NCBI GenBank assembly: GCA_027924585.1
Contig: BSBM01000904.1
Coordinates: 17,691,501-17,755,500 of the forward strand
Reading direction: 5' to 3'
From: Larix kaempferi
Taxonomy: Eukaryota > Streptophyta > Pinopsida > Pinales > Pinaceae
DNA: 64,000 nucleotides
Part shown: positions 44,950 to 55,293 of the stretch, one piece after another
Numbering within the stretch: position 1 is the stretch's first letter
Layout: each line of letters starts with the position of its first letter
Position numbers and translations under genes: made by a program
The notes under the pieces: model-generated
The model's input: the letters and a program-made list of their open reading frames with translations, nothing else
Database searches by the model: none
What the model was told of the DNA's origin: nothing

Positions 44950-46500
44950 ATTAAGAGCCATGTGCATGTCGATATGAAACTTTTTTCGAGATTAAACCTA
45001 CTTGTTTTTCTTCTTATACCCATAAATTTTTATCTTTGATTTGTGTTAATTGTTGAACAATAATGTGCTCCCCACAAGGTTCAATACTGTGCTATAAAGA
45101 TGTCAAGTAGTTCCATGAATCTTCCCAATAGAAGACCAAATTTATGTTCCCAAATTTTGAAACTCCATAAGGTTCACCAACACTTTTTATACATCCTTAT
45201 ATATATAAGAACCATTTGGATAAGTTAAGGCTCTAGGAATATCTTCCCATGTTATGTTGGTGGCATGCTTCCTTTCTCAATTTGTGTCCAAATATTCTTT
45301 TGCTCGTGGAACTAGGGCTAAACTAACTTTGGCATAAACTTATGTTAGTAATTTAGTTATGGAGTCCCAACCCTCCTTTATGGTTGGTTGCACATACCTT
45401 TTTCTAGGAAACCAAGGTCCATTTAGCTTCTAATTGAGAGCCCCACTACATTTTTTTGGGGTGCATCTGCTTTATTTTCTGTATAATTGTTTGGGGCACT
45501 AGTAGAATATCGGAGAAGAGGAAAATTGATATGGCTTGGAGTATTGGTTTTAGAACTATGGGTTTACCTCAAAATGAGAGACTTAAGAAAGTTCACCTTT
45601 GTAGTTTTTTGTAAATTTTAGTTAAATATTCTTCCCAGTTAATGTCTCTCATATTGTTCTCCATGAGGGAAATGCCTACATATTTTCTTGGGAGTGAGGC
45701 TATTGGAAACTTAAATAATGTATTGATATGATTTTGAACAACTGACGGGGCATTGAAGAAGAAAGTTTTGGATTTCACTTCATTAATGTGATATCCTAAG
45801 ACATGAATGAATATATTTTGACAATCTTGGAATGGTTTTGCTTCATCCACGGTGGCTTCAACTATGAACATAACATCATTAACAAATTGTAGATTATAAA
45901 TGGTCTCTATACGTCTCTCTAACCTTATTCCTAAAATTTGGAAATTGCCATTGTAATCATTGATGAATTTTCTTAAGGATTCTACCATGTCTCATTCCTT
46001 TAATGGGATGAAATAGCTCCATATAGGAGAATAATTCATAATCCCTTTGGTGACTTGAAAGATCTTTAGTAAAATGTAAAAGAAAGGTGTTGACATAATT
46101 ATCCATCGATTAAATCCGAGTCATAAAACCTAAAGGCCCTTGGGGAACTTTGTATATGATGGATAAAACATCAACTCATTAGATTATATGCTTTGGACAT
46201 GTCTACAATTTAGATATATGCTTTGGACCTGTCAAGTTTCATAAGCATGATATGATTTTGTTGAGCTTACTTATTGAGCCACTAGAGAGTGGATTGTCTC
46301 CTAGGAAACTATTATACTATCTAGAATTTGTCTCCCTGTCACAAAGGCCCATCTAAAAGATGTCTTCTTATCAAAGCCCCTTGCTTTTTGGAAATGATTG
46401 CATAAATAACTTCCTTGGGGTAATTGTTCAATTAATATTATCTTAGAAGTGATTTACTAAATGGAGATACTCAACCTTTCTAGTTGTACATTTTTTTCTA
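44950..46500 (-). pseudogene. LINE (L1-type) reverse transcriptase remnant
   Basis: Read downward. ARGFDKKTSFRWAFVTGRQI (about 46360) matches the QSGFVxGRQI block of plant L1 RT. The open part 45593-45988 carries NLQFVNDVMFIVEATVDEAK, where the catalytic FADD is FVND, then INEVKSKTFFFN and SLPRKYVGISLMENNMRDIN. Below that, ALVSWKKVCA-type and GGLGL blocks (about 45360) and NLVFYWEDSW (about 45150) are the C-terminal region. 5' part and 3' end are missing. Confidence 0.85.
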
Positions 46501-47579
46501 AGTAAAGTTATGCCTTGATTTAGTATTTTTCTTGAAATTTTGACTATTTGGGTCATCTCAAAAGTGGGCCAAAACCCCCAATGGCAAGTTCCATGGTCAA
46601 AGCTCCCATCAATTAGGTGGAACTATAACTTTCCGCAAAATTCCTATGATATTTAGGAAATAATTTCCGCTTACAAAAATATTGAATTTATCCATTTAAT
46701 AACTCACTTCATCAACTTAAGTACATCTTAAATACAAAATTATATAACTATTAATATATCAATATATTCACAACTTCATTATGAGCATAAAATTATTGTC
46801 AAAGGAGAACAATACCAATAATAAACCAGTTAAATCGCACGAGGTGTAGAATAGACGGTGAATGAGTGTACTATTAAGGCACTCCATATGTAAGGTCACT
46901 GTTTCAAAACTCTGTGGGTATGAGCATTACATAAAAATAAAATAAGGAATAGTTAGAAACCATGAACATAATATTAATCTCACTTTTCTCTAATACATAT
47001 GGTTTCTCATATAGTGCTAACTTTAGAATCCATTAAAACAATAATTGGCGGTTCCATCATTATAATATTTATTTATTTTTTTCTTTTTCAAATAGTATAT
47101 AGACTATGCTAATTATTGTTTCTTAATTATGTAAGATACCACTAAAACATTAGTTATAAGAAATGAGTATAATTAGGCTCACAATTACATACTTTCGATA
47201 ATTATGCAAGATAACATTAGTTGGACTCTCACATTTTTTCATTCATACAATTTATTATAATTATCTTAACTATTAAATAATTTCAATGATTATATTAATG
47301 AGAAATTGGTCAGCTACCACTATACTTAGGGATATCATATCTTACATTATTATCCTTTCAGGGAGTAAGATTAATCTATATATATTTATGAACCTCATGT
47401 TTACTATTACATAATTTCAATGACTATGATAACAATTGCATTTTTATTAATGTATGATACCTATAAAACACAAAATTAACGATAAAACATTGATCTCACT
47501 TTTCTCTTTCATTCACTTGAAACAAATTGAATGATATTTTTTAATCTACAAGATCACTCAAACTCTTATTACTGATACT
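46501..47579. other. AT-rich spacer, no gene
   Basis: Very AT-rich sequence without legible domains or strong repeats. It separates two LINEs of opposite orientation. Confidence 0.5.
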
Positions 47580-47581
47580 AG

Positions 47582-48734
47582 GTGGGGTCTACAGTGTGCT
47601 CACGCACCATGGGGGGTTTTCAGGGTCTTTTTGGGGGGTTTTGTTCTGTTTCCCCTCCCCCACTGCTAGGTTTCCAGGGGAAGGAAGGTTCGAGAGTTGT
47701 CTGGCATGTGGTGGAGTTGAACCTGAGGCTCTTAATGGATGAGGAGGAGGTAGACTATGGGAAATCATGCCCTATCCCATTTCACATATTTCTTTCAAAT
47801 GGGGAATTCATGGAGGCTAGACTTTGGTTTCGAGAACCCAAGTTGGCAGCTCAAAAGGTGGTCCACAAAGTCTTGGGTATTCCTGGTGTAAAAGCTTTTG
47901 TCAATAGCAAATTAAACCCCCCTCACTCGATAATATTCCCCTTCAATGATCTCTTAACTTGGTAGATTGCGAGTGTTAGACGTTCACTGAAGTAGGTGTC
48001 TAGGTTTCTTTATCGATAAACTCAGTCGATATCCAACAACCTAATTCCAAAGATTTCGAAGATCATAGCTCCCGACCTCCTCCATGCAAGGTGTAGTGCA
48101 TAGATCCTAGGATAGATAAAGTAAAGTTGGTTGTAGGTCATGACATCAGACTAGAAGAAGTTTGTAATTATCTGGGAGTGACACTAGTTCGACAATTATG
48201 TGGTAAAATGGTTCGACGAACGTCTTTGCATTGATGGTTAGAGGACCATCAAGGTAAGGAGTTAGGGTATAATCTCATGTTGTTTGTCCTCTCTGGGGTT
48301 GGAGTTGTTTTATTCTCAGAATCCATGAAGACGCAGAGAAGATGGTTGTAGGTAGTTGGCGTTGGGGGCCTTCCGACCTCATGCTTCAGGAGTGGAGAGT
48401 GTATTTTGATCAATGTCATGAACCTATTAATATCCATGACCTTTGGGCGATTTTTCCTTGCCTCCACCAATCCTTTTGGAGGAGGGAGGTGTTGGAAGGC
48501 ATTGGTAACAAGATAGGAAGGTTTCTTAATATGGAAGAAGGATGGGACATTAATCTAGATCATAGGTGGGATCCTTTGTTGGTTGAAGTTGATATTAGGA
48601 GCAAAATACTAGAGGAAATTGAATTGGAATCTCCTGACTCTTCATGGAATCAAAAGATTGATTTCTTGAAAGTTCCTTTAAGGTGTTATTCCTTCCATGA
48701 AGTTGGCCATGTGCAAGCTCAATGCTCCTTGTAG
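47582..48734 (+). pseudogene. LINE ORF1 (RNA-binding protein)
   Basis: The first open part (47582-47965) contains FREPKLAAQKVVHKVLGIPG. The second (48342-48734) has FLNMEEGWDINLDHRWDPLL and ends in a zinc knuckle-like CYSFHEVGHVQAQCSL, as plant L1 ORF1 proteins (DUF4283 plus zinc knuckle) do. 47966-48341 is out of frame. ORF1 proteins coat the LINE RNA. Confidence 0.7.
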
Positions 48735-49394
48735 AGAGGTTTTGATTTAAAGACTAGGAAAGCATGGAGGAAAAAAGAGGATCCCTCTCTCGCATTGAGC
48801 TCACCAAGAAAGTGCATCCCAACTAGTCCCGTTTCAAAAGGATCGGTCTTCTGAAATCGTTAGAGCTGATAACAGAGGTAGCAACCTCAAGGAAGTTAGT
48901 CAAGTTATAGCAGGAGGAAATTGGTAAGGTTGTCTCTTCTATTCTTTTCCAGGCTCATGAGGTTGAACCATTAGACTCTCCTTTGCATATTGTTAATAAA
49001 TCCCTACCAAATCTGGATGGGAAGGTGGATCCCATCCCCCCTGTGGTTTCATCTCTGCGTAAGGAATTCATCTTGGGTTTACTCACTCCCTATTCTTGGC
49101 TGGATCCCCTCGAGGGGAGGTTTTAAGCCCTGTGACCATTCGTGCTCCTTAAACTCAATCAATCCTCTTGTAAACTGTTCGAGTTATTTTGTGATCTCTG
49201 ACTATGGCCTTTGTTCCAAATCCAAAGTAACAGAGGAAGGGGAGATAAAGGGTGGCCTTGCTCTAGATAAAGACTTGGGTAGAGGGGTGGGAAGGAAATA
49301 TTTTTTATCCTTGGCCCAAAAGTAAGCCAAAGTTGACGTCCGATGTGGCAAGTAGGATATGATCAAAAGGGCCCTTAAAGTTGTGAAATCCCAA

Positions 49395-50650
49395 GCCAGG
49401 GGTCCCTCATGATCATCCTTTGCTTTAATGCTTGGGGGCTCCGTTAAGTTGTTATCCATTAAAAGGATCGTAAAATTTTATAAAAAGATATTCCACTCAT
49501 CTAGGAAATAATGTGTGCAGGTTCCAAGACGATCAATTTTTTTTCCTCGTGGCTCCAGATTGGTCTTTCTGCATGGTGGATGCTAAAGGTATGTCAAGAG
49601 GCATTCTCTCTGAGTGGAGGCATGGATTAATGGTTGTAAGCTTTCCAATGTTCTCCTCAGGCATCCTGGTTGATATGTTGGATACACATTTAGATATGGG
49701 TTGTACCTTAAGAAAAGGAGTTATTGGGAAACATTGGTTGCGTCATTTATTTATTCAGTTAATGAAATCATAACAAGAAAGGATTTCAATTTCACTCACT
49801 CTCTCTCTTAGAGAAGTGTGGGGATCTCATCCCCGTCAGAATGCGCTTGGGGAATTTTTCTCCCATATGTTGGTAGATTTGTGTCTTGTCAGTGTGGAGA
49901 CGATGAAGCTCACTCCCACTTGGTGAAATGGTTGTCAAGGGAATGAAGGCATAGAAAATCATCTGGATAGGTTTGTTGTGTTGGACTTGCTTGTGGCAGG
50001 AAATCTCCTAGTGAAATCCTAGGTAGGTTTGGGTGGCAGTTTGGATTATTCACATATTATATGAAATATAGAGAATCCAGAGTGAAAGCATTCATCTCCA
50101 CTAAAGTTCAACCATGCATTGCTCTTGAAAAAATATTACATAAATATGATGATTGCGTGGTGGAATAGAATTCATGAGGAAATCGATTCTACGTGCATGT
50201 AACAAATGTTGACAATCTAGTGGTTGGTAGAAAATCTTCCAAATATTTGTCGATAGCCTTCAAGAAGAAATCTCAGGTTGAGCTATTCAATATTGAGGAT
50301 AAAATTAAGTAGTTGTATGAGGAGAACGCTTATGGTGTCTTCTTGGACCCAAAAAGGGAGGAACTAGAGACCCTTGAGGCCACCTTGAGGCTCACAAGTT
50401 GGACTTGCTGGAAAAAGAATAAATAACATGGAGATTAAAGAGCAGGGTAATATGGCTTTAGGAGGGTGATAAAAATACTAAGTTCTTTCACAATTTCATC
50501 AGTCATCACAAGAAACAAAATACCACTTAGGAATTAAAATCCTCGTCAGACGAAATGGTAGCCACATTCTAGGATAAAGCGGAGGTAGCGATTTCTTATT
50601 TCCAGGAATAATTTAAGTAACCCTTAGGATGCCCTGCTGGTGATATTATT
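49395..50650 (+). pseudogene. LINE ORF2 endonuclease region
   Basis: Starts near IILCFNAWGL (about 49408), the counterpart of the SWNIRGL start of the APE-type endonuclease. Subsequent parts (FFLVAPDWSFCMVDAKGMSR and ILSEWRHGLMVVSF, 49530-49650) fit its second strand block. The catalytic residues cannot all be read. 50250-50650 is the linker that leads to RT. Confidence 0.6.
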
Positions 50651-52560
50651 TAGGTGTTAATTCTTGTCCCTCGAATGATAGACAAAGACATGAATGCCTC
50701 ATTAGAAGAGGACATTACTGAAGATGAGCTCCAATCAAATCTCAACTTACTTAAGCGAGGAAAAATCCCAAGGCATGATGGGTTCATGGTCTAATTTTCA
50801 ATTGGATTCTTCGACCATATTAAAGAATACCTTATAAAGGTGGTGAATGAGTCTAATAGGATGGGAAAAATGGTTTGAACAATGAATTCAACATTTTTGG
50901 TCTTGCTCCTGAAGAAACAAGAAGCCACTTCTTTGGGAGATTTCAGATTGATCTCGTGTTGTAATGCCATATATAAGTTGGTGGCGAGGATTCTGACCAA
51001 TAGGTTGAAGCCTATTCTTAGCAAAATTATCTCGGAAGAGCAGTTTGGTTTTCTTAGTGGTGGGTGCATTCATGATGCAATAGCGATAGCTCAGGAAGCT
51101 CTCCATTCAATTAAGAAGCCTAGGCTCATTAACTATGATTTTGAAGCTCGATTTTTCAAAAGCTTACGATAGATTAAGCTAGGATTATCTGTGTCTGTTG
51201 CTGCAACAACCAGGTATGAACCTGGTCACTATAAACTAGATAATGGGGTGTGCAATCTGTCTCTTTCTTTGTCTTAATTAATGGGTTCCCATCAATACTC
51301 TTTTGTGCCTCTCGAGGTCTCAAGCAAGGTTTGCCACTCTCTCCTTTCTTATTTCTCTTAGTCATGAAAGGATTAAGTGGCCTAGTTAAGGAATATAAGA
51401 GAAGAGGAGTCCTAAAAGGTGTATCGATTACATTCGGGGAAAGTTAATACCCAACTACTCTTCATCACTAACATTCTCTTTTTGTTTGATAGAGCCTTTG
51501 GACCGCATGGAAACTAAGAAAATCCTAGAAATATACAGTTGAGCTACTAGCATGGAAACTAATCATGCTAAGTCGAGCATCCTTTGTCACAACCTCTCCC
51601 CTAAAGTGTTTGACCTTTTCATTGGTGCTATGTCGTTTTGGTTGAAACATTATGATTCCACTTTTCAGTACTTGGGCTTCTTGCTCAAGACAAATTCCTA
51701 CATGTTTGTGGACTCGTTGTTTCTTTTTAATAAAATAGAAGCACACATTTCATTCTTGTTAAATTGAAGGTTTTCTAGAGGTGATGCCTTGTTCTTATTA
51801 ATTCAATTCTGAAAAGCATCTCGATTTTCTGGGCATCCAAAGTTAAAATTACCAAGGGTATCTTTATGAATATTAGGAAAAAATGCTTAGAGTTCCTCTG
51901 GTTGGGTAAAATTACAAGCAATGGTGTGCCTTTAGTTAAATGGTCAGTGGTTACTCTACCAAATGTTCTCAGGGGATGGGGAATTAAAAATATTTATTCT
52001 TTTTGTCAAGCCTTGGTGGCATTGAACCTTTGGAGGCTTATCAATAATGATTCCCTTTGCAGTAGAATCATGAAATCAAAATATTTGGGAGACACCTTTA
52101 TCGAGGATTGGTTTAAACAACTGGTCAAAGTGCTCAAAATTTTCTCTTTGGTCTGGAAGGTGCTTATGGAATCATTCACGTTGGTTGGAAGATGGACTAT
52201 TTGGCGTATTGGTAAAAATAGGAAGATTAGATCGGGTGAGGACCCATTTATAGGTGCAGGTGAAGATGATTGACTCTCATAAATTCTTGTATTAGCTCTT
52301 CGTGCCCATGATTTGTTCTTCCTTAGTGATGCTCAATGTATCAACCCCCTTAGAGTGGGAGCGAGCAGATGGAAGTCAACTTCTAATATGTTGTTATCTG
52401 ATGTACTGGTAAGGGAATGGAAGCGCTTTGTTAGTAGTTTATGTGAAAAATTTATAAAGTTGTTTGACAATGAGAATGATACTTTAGCTTGGTCTAAAAG
52501 TACATCTTTAGGTTGATTCATGGTAAAGCTAGGATATTTAGCTCGGGTGGTTTCTTAGTT
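50651..52560 (+). pseudogene. LINE ORF2 reverse transcriptase
   Basis: Begins LEEDITEDELQSNLNLLKRG (about 50700). 50882-51172 is open and shows LGDFRLISCCNAIYKLVARI, LTNRLKPILSKIISEEQFGF and SGGCIHDAIAIAQEALHS. FCASRGLKQGLPLSPFLFLL (about 51303) is the R-Q-G-x-P-L-S-P block. The catalytic FADD block is eroded to FITN (about 51460). 51866-52273 (FLWLGKITSNGVPLVKWSVV, LPNVLRGWGIKNI) is the C-terminal region. Confidence 0.85.
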
Positions 52561-53340
52561 TGTGAGTGAGTAGTGGTGATGGGATGAAGTGTGGAAGCTC
52601 CATAAGCCCCTGAAATCGAGAATTTTTTTATGGTTGGCCTTAAGGAATGAACTTCTCACGCAGGATAATGGCATCAGGCGAGGATGGATTAGCCCTAGCA
52701 GATGTTCAATGTGCAAAGTTGAAGGTGAACTAGTTGATCATCTGTGCATATATCTTTCTTACGGAAAATAGGTCTGGTGTATTATTTCCGACATGTTTAA
52801 GCCAAATTATAGATGGCCCAAGTTTGTGTTGGCTGGTTGCATTCTCGATTTTCTCATGGATTTTTCAGCAGCCAATTTTGAATCCTTTCCTTGTCACCTT
52901 TTGTACGCTATTTGGTGGGCTCGAAACATGTGTATTTTCAGGGGCTTATTCATCCTTGTTGAGGTGACAACCACTTTGATGGTTAAATGGTTGCATGAAC
53001 ATAAGTGTGATGCTAAAAGTAAAAAAGCCCAGGATCTCGCAAATGCCTCAACTAAATTTCGAAATACCTTAGGGGTTCTTTGACTAGGCGAGCCAGGGAT
53101 TTCCTGCAGAGTGTGGCATTAGGGTAGTCTTCTTCTTGAACCACTCCCATTATTTCCATGTTAAGTACGCTCCTGGTAATGGGTCAAATACGAAGGTCGA
53201 GTTCTCTACTTCATGGACTCTTCTCTTTTTTGCTTCCAAACATAACGTGAAGAAGTTGGAAACTCTTGGAGATTCAAAGACGATCACATATTGGGATAAT
53301 ACAATAAATAAGCTTGAGGTGGTGTTGCTGCTGCAACATG
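52561..53340 (+). pseudogene. LINE ORF2 zf-RVT and RNase H end
   Basis: 52589-52771 reads MWKLHKPLKSRIFLWLALRN and CSMCKVEGELVDHL, the zf-RVT block. 52793-53083 contains HLLYAIWWARNMCIF, the W-x-x-WxxRN block of such elements. 53136-53330 carries EFSTSWTLLFFASKHNVKKL, ETLGDSKTITYWDN, an RNase H (RVT_3 type) with the GDS Asp kept and the first Asp lost. Confidence 0.75.
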
Positions 53341-53479
53341 ATCTCCATAATTTTTTGAAAATTATAGGGCCCCTCCTTTTATTTTTAGAAGAGTTTCATG
53401 GTCCCTTGAAAGCTTGGTTTTTGACTCTTTACGTTGTCCCCTTTCTTCAAGAATTTTTTTTTTTTTTGGCTAAGGAAAA

Positions 53480-54150
53480 CTTCACTTTTTTCGCCAAAAA
53501 CTGGTCGCAGTTTTTAGTCTATTTTTCGTGACCAGTGGTTTTTGTTGTTTAAGCGGTCACAACCTTTAAGGCTAACTTCGCCGACTAGTTGCAGTAGTCT
53601 GGCTTAGCTTTCACCGACCGTTGCGCCGTCATTTGGCATACTTTTCATCAACCGGTCGCAACTTTCTGGTTTAATTGTTGCCGACCGTTGCGTAGTGTTT
53701 CAGCTCATTTTTCGTCGATCGATCGCTTGTAGAAAGGCCTTGTCTTACGTTTTGGTCGCAGAGTTTACCATTATTTGTGCCGACCGTTGCACCGTTTCCA
53801 ATCTTATCTTTGCCGACCGGTCCCAACCTTCGGGCTTAGTTTCTTCGTTCCTCGTCGCCTGCGCTTTGTCCCGCCGACTGGTCGCATTCTTTCACGTTAA
53901 CTTCGCCGACCGTTGCCCCGTCCTTTTGGTTTATTGTTCTAGGCGTTTCATAAAGTTTTTGGTTAAGTTGGCCGCTCTTCGCTGTAGCACCTGGGCGCAT
54001 TGTTTAACAATAACCCCGCCGACCGTTGCACAAAATTTTTGCTTAAAAAACTCCGCCGATCATTGCGCCATCCTTTTGCACTCCTCGTCGTTCCTCGTCA
54101 CACCCCCCCGGTCGCAATATTTAACGATGACTATCGACCGTTGCGCAAGC
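53480..54150 (+). promoter_or_regulatory. Array of CGACCGTTGC boxes upstream of a TATA box
   Basis: Six perfect CGACCGTTGC boxes start at 53615, 53682, 53781, 53907, 54020 and 54135. Between them lie related boxes such as CAACCGGTCGCAA (53650), CGACCGGTCCCAA (53814), CGACTGGTCGCA (53876), CCCGGTCGCAA (54108) and CGATCATTGCGC (54057). The spacing from box to box is about 40-70 bp with the two types tending to alternate. It is more CpG-rich than its surroundings. It contains CCGTTG, which fits the general plant MYB core CNGTTR; whether MYB proteins bind is inference. It ends 150 bp before the TATA box at 54301. A 170-codon frame (53695-54207) runs through it but only mirrors the repeat. Confidence 0.7.
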
Positions 54151-54300
54151 TTTAAGCATAAAATCGTCGAAACTATCGTGAAAGTGGTAGGTGAAGACTT
54201 TAATTGAAACTCCGTGTGAATTTATTTAACGTTCCATTGAGCCTCGTGCACCATTAATGTGCCCAACTGCCACCCCGTAGGACTTAAGTGCTCCGTTCTG

Positions 54301-54412
54301 TATATATATGCAATGGGGTTTTGGGTTTTTTCCATCTCACCTTTTGCAAAACCGAGAAGCATCGTTGAGCGCACACGCATACTCGTCCGGTAACCGTCTC
54401 TAGTATCGATAG
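54301..54412 (+). promoter_or_regulatory. TATA box and probable leader exon
   Basis: TATATATATG (54301-54310) is a good TATA box. A pyrimidine-rich segment (TTTTTTCCATCTCACC) and GAGAAGCATCGTTGAGCG follow, as at plant transcription starts. CGATAG/GTAGGT at 54412/54413 is a credible splice donor. This would be the untranslated first exon of the gene at 55294. Confidence 0.5.
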
Positions 54413-55286
54413 GTAGGTTCTTTTGAACCCTGTTCCGTTCATTTTGTCCACTTGGGACCTCATTTTAGCATTTCTGGTTTTGTTTTAAAAAATGTTTATG
54501 GTTGTTTTTAGAGCCTAAGTTCTTTGAAAAACCAGACCCTCCTTGTCTTTCATAATGTCGAAAAAGTAGTCCTGCCTCAGCTAGTTTTGCCCACGCCTGG
54601 TATCCCTGTCGATGTAAGTTTCATGGTCAAGTTCTGTCTGTCGCAGCCTTTCACTTTGGAGTTTGTCAAGGTTTGAACCCAGTACCCATTAGGAAGTTTC
54701 TCGTCCTGAGGGCTATCATTAAGCCTCGCCCTTACCTCGACGACCACACTGTTTGTCATCCTAGTCGAGTCGTTTTGGACTAAGAAGAAGCACACACGTT
54801 TGCTTCTATCAGTCACTCGCAAGTATAATTTTCAGTTAAGCTATAGTCGCCTGCATAACTGTTTTGGTTTTCATGAATTGACCGCACTAAGGCTTCGTCC
54901 ATCGCCTCTTTTTGGTTGCTCGAAAGATAGTTTTGCACAAACACTAAATGCATTGGTTTGCTCGAAAGTTTGCTTCTTCCTCAGCGTAGATATTTCTCAT
55001 TTTGACTTTCTAAAATAATGCCGATGGAACTTGCTTGCTCACGAATTATGGTAATGAGATATTGTCAAATGATCATCAACAACACTTGTTTTCTGTTTAT
55101 TTGAACTATTGTATGGATAAATTTTGTGTAATTGTTTGGCCTCATTGTTTTCAACCTTAATGGGAAGTTTTAAATGGAAGCTAACATTCATGTTAATTCA
55201 AGTTCTATTTTAATATCATGAATAGGAACACTGTATTGCTCATAAACAATTGAGACCCCTTATTTGTCCCTTCTTTGTCATCACAG
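54413..55286 (+). other. Probable leader intron
   Basis: Runs from a GTAGGT donor to a TTGTCATCACAG acceptor (55286), 874 bp. It contains no domain. The ATG of the long reading frame comes 7 bases after the acceptor. Coding-like composition at 54580-54800 was noted but no frame is convincing. Confidence 0.45.
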
Positions 55287-55293
55287 ACTTGAT

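Larger units (their letters stand above)
47580..53440 (+). mobile_element. LINE (L1-type) with RNase H domain, decayed
   Basis: ORF1 (47582-48734), endonuclease (about 49395-50250), RT (50660-51800), a zf-RVT block (52560-52790) and an RNase H domain (about 53100-53340) follow in the order of plant L1 elements. At 5.9 kb it is close to full length. Stops and shifts are spread throughout. I found no poly-A tail and no target duplication; a T run follows at 53448. Confidence 0.85.

Noticed and set aside
53448-53468. T run as the tail of a minus-strand element
   Set aside because: The LINE that ends here is on the plus strand, and no minus-strand element adjoins the run; taken as a simple homopolymer.
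53695-54207. A 170-codon open frame as a Cys-rich repeated protein (ADRC units)
   Set aside because: The repeated residues only mirror the CGACCGTTGC array; there is no conserved start, and the stretch ends 94 bp before a TATA box.
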